From Calcarisporiella thermophila CBS 279.70 (Eukaryota > Calcarisporiellomycota), in assembly GCF_041956535.1 (NCBI RefSeq), contig NW_027192227.1, positions 140,025-167,686 on the forward strand: a stretch of DNA of 27,662 nt. Direction: 5' to 3'. The notes beneath the pieces are model-generated. The model was not told where the DNA came from. It saw nothing but the letters and a program-made list of their open reading frames with translations, and made no database searches. Positions within the stretch are counted from its first letter, which is position 1. Each line of letters begins with the position of its first letter. Both the position numbers and the translations under genes were made by a program. Shown here one piece after another: positions 1-11,182 of the stretch.

Positions 1-177
1 AATATTAGTTGTAATGAAAGATGGTGAGATAAAGGAAGCAGGGTAAGTTTAATATTTCTTAACTCAATCATCTCTTGATAACCATCTGACGAGGTTACAA
101 TTAATAGCGAGCATGCCAAACTGGTCTCGTGTCCTGGAATATACCGCGATCTAGTGAAGCAGCAGAATCTGAGCTAG
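1..177 (+). CDS. 3' end of an ABC-B (MDR/P-glycoprotein type) transporter, partial
   Basis: Only the end of the gene is in the window. Exon 1..42 reads ILVVMKDGEIKEA plus two bases of a Gly codon. An intron (43..107, GTAAGT..AATAG, 65 bp) follows, then exon 108..177 reads EHAKLVSCPGIYRDLVKQQ and stops with TAG at 175-177. This is the region after the H-loop of the second nucleotide-binding domain of a full ABC-B exporter: the 'VVMKDGxIxExG' strand, the 'HxxL' turn, then 'G(I/V)Y..LV..Q' to the C-terminus. It is closely similar to the tail of the second ABC gene (8236-8419), with the same intron position and length, so the two are tandem paralogues. The family exports hydrophobic compounds, peptides or lipids from the plasma membrane or vacuole. 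The substrate cannot be told from this fragment. Confidence 0.88.
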
Positions 178-1187
178 TAACGCTATAGTAAACTGTGGTC
201 AGCACGCTATACCTCTCGCTATGATGTGGAAGCTTAAACACACAGAATGAACAGCTTCTATAGACTCATACAGAATTTTTTTACAATTCACAAAGAATTG
301 CAATAAAATTCTGTAAGAGTTCAATTTGAAGACTTAATAGATAAAGCATATTGAGTTTAATTAATAGCGATTTAATAATGTGAGTAGTTGTCATGTATCC
401 TCATCTTATTTTGAATAAGTGGGTAAACCTCTATGAAAGAAAAGTATCATATAAACAATAAAATTGAACAGCGTGAATCAAAGATTAAATTGATAATCAT
501 CGAGTTTGTTGAGGAATACTGAACTGTCAATATCTTTCATCCTTCTTTGGAGATATTATTCAAGTCTTTCGTCTGAACCCTGTTCATTACTATGATATTT
601 TTGTCTACTCCCGGATACGGCCTCCATCTGTAGCGGTTTGACGGGTGGTTTTATGCTCATGATAGAAACAGATTATCAATATTTATTATTAATGTAACTA
701 TATTGAAATAAACTAATATTCTCACCTTAATAAATTTTCAGTGAAGTACTAACTTATGAAATAGAAGGTTACGAAAGTATAAAAATAACCTCAAATTGGG
801 TGCTTTCATATACAGTATCAAAATCAAAATTCATCTTTAAGGAAACATTCCACCAAAAATCAAAATCTTTGGGACTTATACCTTAATATGCTAGTTAGTT
901 GAATCGTCCTACTTCGCAAAACGAGTTATCTATTCAAAGACTTTTTGTCAGTTGCTTCTCACCTGTCAATTATACTACAAAATCTATCATAACCTCGACA
1001 CAGCAGCCAGGTTGAGCTTTTATGTAATTTTCAGACTTATCTCTAGAAATATATTAGATAGAGGTGGGTTTGTTCCCGTATCTATCGAGAACTTTAATAT
1101 GGTGGTAAGATATTGATTTCTATTTCAATAGCCCACAGCTAGATTCGGAAGTGATTTTAAAGTTTCTTAAAATTAATTCCAAGAGCA
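178..1187. other. intergenic, AT-rich
   Basis: No coding region recognised on either strand. The first 70 bases after the ABC stop are weakly similar to the sequence after the second ABC gene (8420-8490), as expected for a tandem duplication. I looked here for an upstream exon coding a Zn2Cys6 cluster for the next gene and did not see one. An in-frame stop lies at 1158-1160, ten codons before the chosen ATG. Confidence 0.6.
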
Positions 1188-2961
1188 ATGTTCTCCACAA
1201 TGTATACCCGCCAAATGCTGGAAGCACCAATGAAAAACGTATGCTTCAATTCTGCGAACAAAACTGAAGATGAATCAGAAAACCATCCGCCGGAGAATAC
1301 TGATCTTCATGATTTACTCATGACTTCAGATGCTTTGCACTTCCAACTCAAGCTGAATTCATATACCGATCTACATCATCTTCTCAAAGCCCAGTATTTT
1401 ATTGATGGCATCTTACTACCGGAACACCTCTTACGACCTCATTCATATACATTGTCTGCTAATGGAAATCATTCAAGTTACTGCAATTACTTCAAGTTCC
1501 ATTCTCTCCCGAAACCAATCGAAGACAAAATAGTCAGATGGCCGACAAGAGCAAACATTGCCAAAGAGAAGCTGCTCATCGATCAACTTTTTCACGTCTA
1601 TCTGAGCGCTTGCTGTGTAGACTCTATACATCCTGACCGTGAATATTTTCTTAAAAGCTATTATTGGTGCGAACTTGAACCTGCACTCGTTCACACCGCT
1701 GTCGCAAGAGCAGCTATCCATTTATTGCTTAAGCATCCAGAGACACCTCTTAGTGGTAAGCTTCAAACGACTGCAGGGAGTCTCTTTAAACAGGGAAAAC
1801 AGTCGTTGGCGGATGTGTTTGATATACCTTCTCCACAAATTGTTCTTGCCCTTATAAATATGGATGCATGTTTGCAATTACTTTCTCGTTATAATGATGC
1901 ATACACGTACTACTCGCAGGCTGCACAAATGGCACTCTCTCTCCATATGTACAAGGATGATGCTACAGAGAAAGATCCCGTGCAACTAGAGTTTCGAAGA
2001 AGAATCTGGTAAAAGCAGGCGATTACTTACTACATATATTATAAGTATACATTGACTTACTGCAAATTGAATATTTCTAAGGGCTGACGTTTGCATGCGA
2101 GAATTATTCTATGTATTTGATTGTGACAAACTGCATTTAATAGGCATGGATATTATCAAATCGTCCCCCAAACCGACAGTGACGGCAAGGGATAGTGAGT
2201 CATATAAGTTTGCAACAGTAATAAGTTATGACTATTTCTGATAGTTCAGTTTATCATATTGACTTAAGGGATATTCAAATACGTCTGTTGGCGGGTATTA
2301 TCACATTTTCCAGAGTCTTGGAATTACAAAATTTTGATTGGGCACTTCCCGATGTAATCATCACGCAACAACTGGCTGGCCTTGCTGCACATTTGCAAAA
2401 TGAACGGTCCGAGTTAATTCAATTCTGCAAGGAAGACGTCCTACGAGCGATCCAGCCTCCTATAAATTTCGATTTTTAGTTACAATGGTGTGCCCTTTGG
2501 CGCCAATTTATCAAATCAGACGCTCCTGCCGGGAGATTGGATACGAAATTGATGCGACGATTGCGTGAAATGGCGTTCGACGAGTATATCAAGGTAAAAG
2601 TATTTTGAATTCTGCATACTCGCTGATTCGCACTATATTTTTTCTACACCTCATTAAGCAGGGATTGATCCAACGTATAGAGTTCTTTAAGTGTGCAATT
2701 AATTCTCATATCAGATGCAATACAAGATTTCATTTATCAGCACACACAGTTTGCGAAAGTATTAAATTCATCGCTCAAATGCACCCCAACGTTTGGATAC
2801 GACGCAAGATATTCAAAAAGCTTGTTAAAATTTTAAATATTCTACAATCACCAAATATCAGAGGAAACTTATCGCAGCTGCTCATTTGCGAATTCATGGA
2901 GGTATTAGAAGAGATAAAATCAACAGTCTTTTCAAAGGAAGTGCTGGAAAGAACGGACTAA
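1188..2961 (+). CDS. fungal-specific transcription-factor-domain protein, no DNA-binding domain seen
   Basis: Proposed exons are 1188..2008, 2082..2194, 2250..2593 and 2662..2961, with introns of 73, 55 and 68 bp, about 511-525 aa. From residue ~130 the product reads like the middle-homology region of fungal zinc-cluster regulators (Fungal_trans type): 'LIDQLFHVYLSACCVDSIHP', then 'YFLKSYYW', 'ALVHTAVARAA', 'YSQAAQMALSLHMYKD' and 'RRRIWADVCMRELFYVFD'. No Zn2Cys6 motif is visible before it. Either a 5' exon is missed or the protein lacks its own DNA-binding domain. An in-frame TAG at 2477-2479 can be removed only by a 42-nt intron (2438..2479, weak donor GTCCTA). That is shorter than the window's other introns, so the stop may be a true lesion. 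It sits between two paralogous ABC exporters, a common arrangement for a pathway regulator. That it controls them is inference. Confidence 0.68.
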
Positions 2962-4170
2962 AAACAAATAAAAATATACCAGAGATTAGAAAAAAAGTAT
3001 TTCAGAGTGATTGGATTACACTATTTTATTATACTATTTATACTTGGAACTATAAAAATTGTTGCGTGTTTTACGGCTGGAACGCTGCAATATTCGAACA
3101 GAATATCGCTAATCTTCAAAAACGATAAAAGGATCATGTGTGAACTACTAATACATTTTTGCAATGCTCCAGAAGTCTTTCGGCAATTGGAGGTACAATG
3201 TCTTTTTAGTCGGCACGACGTCGAACTTCAGTGTGAAAATATTGAAGCAGGACGATCTATCTACCTTTAAATCATATTATTAAAGAGAACTCTTTGCTCT
3301 CACTAGGTGATTACCACGCTATTTATTGGAGTGTTATCTCTCTAAAGATAGAATTTGATTTGATCTTTCGAGGCACCTTCAAAGATTCAACTTTCTACCC
3401 CTATATAAACACATCTGCTTTTTATTCATTTATTTATTTTTTTTTTTTTGCCCCTCGCTTATCTACTCTTTATTAGGTTAGCTTTGTTTAACTGTCGAAC
3501 CATTTAGCTCCATGCTGTTCGTTGTATTTAAATATATTGGTTACCATCAATCTAATAACACGTGAATAAGTTTAACACTAAAAAGATTTTTCTCAGGCAG
3601 TTGAATTGAGTCAATTCAACTGCCTGAGAAAAATCTTTTAGACCCTATGAATAATAATTCCCAAGAGCGATATAATCTTTTCGTCCTACTTTCTATATTA
3701 CATCCTTTATTGATATTGTAAAAATTCAAATTATGCATATTTTCACTACAAATATATTTTTAATATATAGTTCACGTGTACAAATTTATGCCAGATATTT
3801 GCATTGTTAAAGAAGATTCTGTATATTCAATTTTTACCATTTGGTGACATTATCATTATTCGATAAATATTGACCATTTGCATTTTGAAATAAAGTAAAT
3901 GGAATATACTTTATTCTCCTATCTCAAACTATCCTAGTTACACATACTCTCAACACAATACGAACTCTAACCTCGAATTCTCAAATATGCTTTGGGTTAG
4001 TTACATATAACTAAGTATGACTTTTTGAGTTTTAATTTAAAGATTATATATAGAACTTTTCGAGGTCGACACGCGTGAACATAATTTTTTGGAACATTTT
4101 TTGATATATTGAATTTCAAGTTACCCTATAACTAATAATACATAATAAGGGTGACTTTTTCCCGTAATCA
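2962..4170. other. intergenic with a long palindrome
   Basis: No gene recognised. Short open frames around 2886-3476 have no family features. Contents are a poly-T run near 3435-3450, the 59-bp palindrome listed separately, and AT-rich sequence up to the second ABC gene's ATG. Confidence 0.5.
3581..3639. repeat. 59-bp perfect palindrome (29-bp arms, 1-nt centre)
   Basis: Left arm 3581-3609 and right arm 3611-3639 are exact reverse complements, separated by G3610. Allowing one bulged A/T at the outer edge, two more base pairs form (3578-3579 with 3640-3641). The centre reads TTGAATTGAGTCAATTCAA. No target-site duplication was found at the edges. It could be a cruciform-forming site, a small foldback element, or a cloning/assembly fold-back. 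Confidence 0.95.
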
Positions 4171-7100
4171 ATGGAGCTATCCGACTTGAATGGTGACAAC
4201 AATATTAAATCCACCCCACGGCCGAAAAGAAATAAAAATTTCAACAAAACATTCTTCAAACTGCGAAAAGAAAATGAGAAAGCTTCCAAGATATCTTATT
4301 TTCACCTCTATCGATATGCTAGTAAGTTTGATGTGTTATTGATCATGTAGGTTTTCAATTCGAATAATGGCAATTCCAAATTCTAATTATACGTTTGCTA
4401 TAGCCTTGGAGTATTGTCTAGTATTACGGCAGGCATTTCCAAATCCTTTGCTTTTGTATTGCTATGGAGAGCCGTCTCTACCATATTTTCGACGGGAGAT
4501 CCTAATACTAATAGCCATGATATGATTGGAGTCATTATACCGTTTTTGGGATTAGCTATTTCAGTCATGCTTGCATCATATTTGCAAAATTGTTTATGGT
4601 CTCTTGCAGGAGAGAACCAAACAAAGGTAAAAGAATTATCTGCTTAATCTACGAAAAGTTTTTTGAGTGCAATTTATGATATTTGCATAGCGTATCCGTG
4701 AGCTATATTTCCATTCAATTCTCCACCAGGATCAAAGTTGGTTTGATCTAAGCCAATCGGAGTCACTACACACTCGACTTTCATCTGATACTTTACTCAT
4801 CCAAGATGGCCTTTCAGAAAAACCTGGGTTTCTTCTTAAGGATATTTCGTTTGCAATATGTAATTTCACGCTAGCATTTTATTACGGATGGAGGCTATCA
4901 ATTGTGCTGCTAGCGGTTGTGCCGATATTAGCATTTTCAGGCTATACATTCGCACAGGTAGTAAGAAAACTGACTGAAAAGGTTCAGAATGCTTATTCGA
5001 AAGCTGGGGCATTAGCTGAAAAATGCATTTCCGGAATTCGCACAACCACCGCCTTTTCCATGCAAAATCATTTTATCGATCTCTTCAACTCATACCTCAA
5101 TGCTGCCTATCAAGCCGGCGTCCGGAAAGCCATGAGAATAGGTGAGTCAGTCAACAATAACGATTCATTTGAAAATAACTATTTTTGACATTACAATTGA
5201 ATTCAAGGAATTTTTATGGGGCTGGTGGAGTTTATTGACTTTAGTGTTAATGGTCTCGGTTATTGGTATGGAGCGCGCTTGATTTCTCAAGAAGTAATAA
5301 CTAGTACCGTTGCAATGCAAACTTATGTATTAATAGTTGCGGGATCAGCTACAATAGGGTAATCTCTATCTATTCTTTACGAATACAAACATGAAAACTT
5401 TATCCATCCGAAAATTTTTAGTGAAATAGCACCAAATTACAAGGCACTTGTGGAAGCTCAGATAGCAGCGCACAAAATATTTTCTGTCATCGACCGTAAA
5501 CCAGTCATCTCCTCGAGTATTAAATCCCAGAACAGGAGCATCAAAGGTAGCATTTGCCAGGGAGAGATCACTCTTAGTAACGTTCATTTCAACTACCCCT
5601 CTCGCCCAAGCGTCTCAGTGTTGTCAGGGATTGAACTCAACATTCCTAGTGGCAAAACCGTTGCTCTCGTTGGTGCCTCTGGAGGAGGGAAATCAACCAT
5701 TACACATTTGATACAGCGTTTTTATGATCCGACCTCAGGCAAGATTCTGCTGGACGGAGTGGATTTGCGCGATCTTGATGTAAGTTGGCTGCGGAAACAA
5801 ATAGGAGTAGTAGGGCAGGAACCAGTCCTATTCGATGACTCTATTCGCAACAACATCGCTCTTGGTGCTTCCAATCGCAATCCGACACAAAAAGAGATCG
5901 AGGAGGCATGTATCATGGCAAATTGTCACGATTTCATTAGCAGTCTGCCTCATGGATATGACACAAGGGTCGGTGAACTGGGCTCTCAACTATCCGGAGG
6001 CCAAAAGCAGCGCATTGCACTGGCGAGAGCCTTAATTCGTAATCCAGCAATTCTGTTGTTAGATGAGGCGACTTCTGCACTTGACACCGCATCTGAAAAA
6101 CTGGTGCAAGAAGCACTGAAAGCTGCATCCAAAAATCGGACGACTCTAATCATTGCACATCGACTCTCTACGGTTCGTGAGGCCGACTGGATTGTGGTGG
6201 TAGAGAATGGAAAGATAGTTGAGCAAGGCACACATGCTCAATTAATGACGAATGAGAGTACTTATTTCACCTACGTGCAGAAGCAGCAGCTCAAAGATGA
6301 TGAGGACAACAAGGATGAGAACCTCGACGGCTTATCCTTCATGAAAGCGAGTGAAGTAGACCCAGATATCAAGACGAGCGTAATAGGTGACTCGAAGCAT
6401 AGCAATAAATTGAATGAGGCGATCGGGGTAGATATCAGAGCAGAAAAACGCCCAATATATAGGACATTGCGAATGATGTCGCCTGAATGGAAGTTAATTG
6501 GATTAGCCATATTTGGCGGTTTTATTTTTGGGGCGGTAAGTTGCATTCCGGCCTTATTCTAATATTAATAAATTACTAACCAGATAATTTTCAGGTCTAT
6601 CCTATTGGTGGCCTGTTACTTGGCCGTATGGTTTATGCACTTAATCAGCCCATCGATCAAGTTGAGGAAGCTGCCAGATTTTGGTCACTCTTATATTGCA
6701 AGTTCTCAATTCTTCAATTATTTTCAGAATATAAAATTTAACGACGTTTTGATATATAGTGGTGTTGGCTACCATTTGTTTCTTTGGAGTAATTCTAAGA
6801 GATGGGGTTAGTCTTTATTGTGGAGAACGATTTGTTCGACGATTGCGAGCGCAAACATTCAGCAACATCTTAAGTCAAGAAATTGCATTTTTCGACCACC
6901 CCGAACATACTACAAGTGCCCTTACGTACAAATTGGCTAAAGACGCCACAGAGATATCAGAATTACCCAAATTGGTCATGGTCGATGTACTAGGTGCTTT
7001 TTCAGCAGCTTTTTTCGGACTATTCATAGCAATTAGTTATGGATGGAAATTAGCGTTGATGCTGCTGCCGACAATGCCCCTTATTATAGGTGCACTATAT

Positions 7101-8419
7101 TTTCGCTTTAAATCACTAAATGGGTAATAATGAGCATTTGTATATTTTGATGAGAATTTGCTGAAATATAATTTAGTTTTTCAGGAAAGGTAGAAAAAGA
7201 ATATCGGCTAGCTGGAACGGTTGCTGGAGAGGCTATTCGCGAAATAAGAACCATAGCATCACTTGGAGTTGAGAATGTTTTCGAGAAGAAGTATGCAGGT
7301 TGGTGATACAACTGGACATTAGTTTATAGCTAAAATTGATAAGCGTGATTTTATAAACAGAATATTGTCAGGTACCCCATCGTTTCGCAATGAAAAAGGC
7401 TTTTATTACGTCTATCGGATTTGGATTATCTCAAGGATTATATCATCTTGTCTATATATTGGGATTATATCTCGGATCACGTTTCATACATTCTGGTGAA
7501 ATGACCTCTCAGCAAGTCGCAGTGGTGTTGTTTACAGTCGTNNNNNNNNNNNNNNNNNNNNNNNNNNNNNNNNNNNNNNNNNNNNNNNNNNNNNNNNNNN
7601 NNNNNNNNNNNNNNNNNNNNNNNNNNNNNNNNNNNNNNNNNNNNNNNNNNNNNNNNNNNNNNNNNNNNNNNNNNNNNNNNNNNNNNNNNNNNNNNNNNNN
7701 NNNNNNNNNNNNNNNNNNNNNNNNNNNNNNNNNNNNNNNNNNNNNNNNNNNNNNNNNNNNNNNNNNNNNNNNNNNNNNNNNNNNNNNNNNNNNNNNNNNN
7801 NNNNNNNNNNNNNNNNNNNNNNNNNNNNNNNNNNNNNNNNNNNNNNNNNNNNNNNNNNNNNNNNNNNNNNNNNNNNNNNNNNNNNNNNNNNNNNNNNNNN
7901 NNNNNNNNNNNNNNNNNNNNNNNNNNNNNNNNNNNNNNNNNNNNNNNNNNNNNNNNNNNNNNNNNNNNNNNNNNNNNNNNNNNNNNNNNNNNNNNNNNNN
8001 NNNNNNNNNNNNNNNNNNNNNNNNNNNNNNNNNNNNNNNNNNNNNNNNNNNNNNNNNNNNNNNNNNNNNNNNNNNNNNNNNNNNNNNNNNNNNNNNNNNN
8101 NNNNNNNNNNNNNNNNNNNNNNNNNNNNNNNNNNNNNNNNNNNNNNNNNNNNNNNNNNNNNNNNNNNNNNNNNNNNNNNNNNNNNNNNNNNNNNNNNNNN
8201 NNNNNNNNNNNNNNNNNNNNNNNNNNNNNNNNNNNAAAAATATTTAGTTGTAATGAAAGATGGGGTTATCCAGGAAGTAGGGTAAGATTAATTTTTCTTG
8301 ATCCATCTATCTTTAGATAAAGTTCTGACAATAATACCAATAATAGAGATCATGCCAAGTTAGTTTCGTATCCCGGAGTATACCATGAGCTAGTGAAACA
8401 GCAGAAACTCAAATATTAG
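4171..8419 (+). CDS. ABC-B full transporter (MDR/P-glycoprotein type), interrupted by an assembly gap
   Basis: Proposed exons: 4171..4346, 4404..4626, 4691..5141, 5208..5358, 5422..6535, 6595..6697, 6760..7123, 7177..7298, 7361..7541, N-gap, ..8281, 8347..8419. Layout is TMD1-NBD1-TMD2-NBD2. NBD1 is complete: Walker A GASGGGKST (~residue 418), Q-loop VGQEPVLF (~465), signature LSGGQKQR (~524), Walker B ILLLDEATSALD (~544) and H-loop IAHRLST (~579). The usual Walker A Cys is Gly here. TMD2 is recognisable by GERFVRRLRAQTF, 'EIAFFD', GEAIREIRTIASLG and 'GFGLSQG'. NBD2 is lost in the Ns except its tail 'YLVVMKDGVIQEVG..DHAKL', stop at 8417-8419. Family role: ATP-driven efflux of lipophilic compounds or peptides. 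The N-terminus (MELSDLNGDN...) is basic and cytosolic. The 4171 ATG was chosen because the frame runs on through 'ISYFHLYRYASKFDVLLI' into TM1. Confidence 0.9.
6698..6759 (+). other. GC-AG intron in the second ABC gene
   Basis: The exon ends at T6697 and the intron starts GCAAGT, which is the strong consensus for GC donors. It ends TATATAG at 6759 and is 62 bp long. Splicing here gives 'FWSLLYLVLATICFFG', an uninterrupted TM helix of TMD2. Without it the frame stops in 'EYKI*'. No GT donor in this stretch gives the needed phase. Confidence 0.75.
7542..8235. other. assembly gap (694 N)
   Basis: The run of N covers the end of TMD2 and nearly all of NBD2 of the second ABC gene. ABC-B proteins usually have roughly 260-270 codons between the flanking conserved segments, so 694 nt is too short even without introns. 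The N count is probably a scaffold estimate. Confidence 0.95.
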
Positions 8420-9066
8420 TGATCTAGTAGTCTGCGACTAGCAACAATTCATTCTCATACTTCACGATGATGAGGTAGTTTTATTAAGCAAAATGAGCTA
8501 CTCTCAATAAACTATGTAACATCGCTGTAAAACTACAATTAGCAGATTTTATAACATTAGCAAAGGATTTATAAAGCAATACCAAATAATTATATTTACA
8601 AAGAATATAGTCAGAGTAAAATATGACTAATACCGTAATTATTGAATCTGTTGGGAAAATTCTGCTATCAAGGTTCTTGCTTAGGGAGAAACGGGGAAGT
8701 AGCTCGTCCTTCCATACAGTGTTTTTTCTGCGCATATTGCCTACATACTTCTGTATCAGCAAAATCACTTTATAATATGTGCTTCTTTCCCCTATTTCAA
8801 ATATCTATCAACTGGTTCCATTTTGCACATTAAAAGTCATGCATTTATGAAAGCAAGTTACAAACTTTTTCGAAAATAAAGATATTGAGTCATATTTTGA
8901 TCTTTTTATTAATCTTTTTATATACTCGATCATTTTATTTCATTTCACATTATCTATTTTGATTTCTTTTTTTAGAAATATATTATTATTTTTTCTAGGA
9001 TATCAATACTTAATATAATGTTAAACCTTACAGTCTAGCTTCACTCACTACATACAAAAGCATTAA
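8420..9066. other. intergenic, AT-rich
   Basis: No gene recognised. An open frame on the minus strand (8484-8768) has no family features and overlaps AT-rich sequence. This is the 3' end region of two converging genes. Confidence 0.5.
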
Positions 9067-10323
9067 TTACAAGTCAGCAATATGCACATAGGCTTTGCCA
9101 AAATTTTTGCCATGGAATAAATCAAGAAGCCCCTGAGAAGCATTTTCAATGCCTTTGATTTCATGCTCACGATAGCGTATCCTCCCTTCACGTAGCCACT
9201 GTGCAACATCTCTATAGAAATCGTCAGCATATTGAGGAGCCAAATCCGAAACAATGAAGCCCTCAAAGCGTAAACGCTTAGAGACAATCTGCCTCAAATT
9301 CTTAACGCCATAGAGGTTTTGAGTATTGTATTGGGAAATCATTCCACAGGCAATAATACGACCAAAATCATTCATATGGCTGATGGTATTGTCAAGAATC
9401 TCACCACCCACATTTTCGAAGTCTAGGGTGCAAAATAACACATGCAATGTAAGGAATCAATGACAATAATCTTTAAAAGTTGAGAATGCTCTTTTGTAAC
9501 TAACTCGTAATAAAAAGCCGATATTGAGCAAAAGAGAGCAAACTACTTACAGATATCAACACCATCAGGACAATATTTCGACAATGCCTCATCATGATTT
9601 ATCTTTTTATAGTTGAATGCCGCATCGAATCCGAGATCTTTGATGAGATACTCTACTTTAGCGTCATCACCAGCAGAGCCAACCACACGAAGACCTTTTG
9701 ACTTTGCAATTTGCCCGACCAACTGCCCAACTGCGCCAGAGGCCGCTGAGATATAAATCGTCTCACCAGCTTTGGGGTTTCCTATATGGAATAAACCAGT
9801 GTACGCCGTCATGCCCGGCATTCCCAAGATACCAATGAAATAACTCAACGGAAACCCAGAGGATTTTGCATCCTTGAGGAGATGGAGTCCCTCTAGGCCC
9901 TGGAGTTTAATGGAAGCCGCTTTGATTACGCTGTATTCCTCAAAACTAGTTATGCCATACACAATTTCGCCTTCAGGGAAGGATGGATTTTTAGATTTGA
10001 TGACCACTGATACTCCAAACGATTGAATAGGCGCCCCAAGTTGGAAGGCGGATATGTATGATTTAAGCTCTGCAGAACGCATCCGTCCACGCATATATGG
10101 ATCCAAACTGAGGCGAAGAGTCTTTTATCAATGGTTCATTAGATATACTCGATTTCAAAAAACAAATCTATTATAATTCTTTAGGTACCTTAACGGCAAA
10201 ATCCCCTTCTTCGAGGGGGATCTGATCCAGGTCGAATTCGCGAGTCTCGAGTACCAGATGCTCACCAATGACTGGAAGTTCGACGGGGATTTTTTTGAAG
10301 ACAACCGCTGAATTTTTAACCAT
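9067..10323 (-). CDS. NADP-dependent MDR oxidoreductase, prostaglandin-reductase / LTB4-dehydrogenase type
   Basis: Three exons on the minus strand: 10323..10189, 10121..9551 and 9422..9067, with introns of 67 and 128 bp, 353 aa, matching the family's ~340-350. The first intron ends at AAAAG/ACT, which gives 'TLRLSLDPYMRGRMR' (residues ~46-60), the hallmark N-terminal motif. Then come 'GILGMPGMTAYTGL' (~143-155), the nucleotide-binding loop 'AASGAVGQLVGQIAK' (~171-185) and 'DGVDIYFENVGGEILD' across the second splice. The zinc ligands of alcohol dehydrogenases are absent, as in this zinc-independent group. Family role: NADPH-dependent reduction of the alpha,beta double bond of enals, enones and oxidised lipids, in the cytosol. 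A decayed copy of its last exon lies just upstream (10960-11100). The Rossmann and tail regions are complete and no lesion was seen. Confidence 0.92.
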
Positions 10324-10959
10324 GGTCTCTGCTGCTTGCCTTTTATCTGTTCTGGTAATAGTATAGTATTATAAGTATACTCATATTTTTGGCAAGGGAT
10401 AAATCATATATATAGTCTGATCGGTGTTTTAATATGATGTAATAAATTTTACCTTTTTCCGATCCCTAAGAGAATTAGAATACTCAGCAGCTTACCACGA
10501 GCACAACTCAAGCGTGATTACTAATGATTTATAATTCCTTAGACGCCATCTAATTAACAGTTTCTAATAACTGGGATCTAATAACTGGGAAATATCAATT
10601 TGAGGCTAGTTCTTGAGAGATTGAAAACTCTGGTTCATACCTGGATTACTGATTAGAAATGAGAAAGAAAAATTGAAGCAAAGTGCACGAATATTGTGTA
10701 TGCATTTCCTAATTTTCAAAGTTGATAATGAATTCCGACGCTATCTCTTAGATTTTCTTAGCCTCTGAAATCAACTTGCAAAATGGCAAATCTCCTAGAC
10801 AGTTGGTTTTAACAAAAAGAATAAGAGGCTATAATTGACTACTCAATGGCATGGCAATTAAATGAAGATTATTAAAGTATTTTAGAGTTGCATTTTTAAC
10901 CGAAAGTCATTTATATTCGGAACTTTATACAGTATTACAATATCTTGAATTTTATAATC
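10324..10959. other. intergenic, probable promoter side of the oxidoreductase
   Basis: AT-rich, with no coding region recognised. A short direct duplication 'ATAACTGGGA' occurs at about 10566 and 10579. No clear TATA box could be fixed. Confidence 0.4.
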
Positions 10960-11100
10960 GAGGATCTACAATTTAGCAACATAAATATACTTAAGCTACG
11001 CCAAAATTATTACTTTATAGCAAATCATCTAGGATCCGTGAAGCATTTTCGACCCCACCATTTCATGCTTCACATATTATATGTTCCCTTTATCCATTGT
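10960..11100 (-). pseudogene. decayed duplicate of the oxidoreductase C-terminal exon
   Basis: The plus strand here aligns by eye with the functional last exon at 9067-9200. Shared blocks include 'CGCCAAAATTATTACTTTATAG' against 'TGCCAAAATTTTTGCCATGG', 'GAAGCATTTTC', and 'ATTTCATGCTTCAC' against 'ATTTCATGCTCAC'. Read on the minus strand the frame is broken by stops and indels, but fragments such as 'YVKHEM' match 'YREHEI'. It marks an old tandem duplication of the oxidoreductase whose 5' part is lost or no longer recognisable. Confidence 0.75.
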
Positions 11101-11182
11101 AAGGAGAGAAAAGGGAGATACCTTTAACCAAATCCCCTAAGAATGCAAATTGCTGGATCTCAGAAGTCAATGAAAAATATTG

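Noticed and set aside
2886-3476. Overlapping plus-strand ORFs after the regulator gene
   Set aside because: No family features, mutually overlapping, AT-rich; not joined to the regulator by a plausible splice site.
3488-3510. GTCGAACC resembling a tRNA T-loop on the minus strand
   Set aside because: The T-stem does not pair and no acceptor stem is present.
4321-4403. Intron starting GTAAGT at 4322 in the second ABC gene
   Set aside because: It would put the next exon out of frame; reading on to the GTAGGT donor at 4347 gives the conserved RYASKFDVLLI before TM1.
8484-8768. 94-codon minus-strand ORF downstream of the ABC gene
   Set aside because: Biased composition and no recognisable motif; lies in a 3' spacer.
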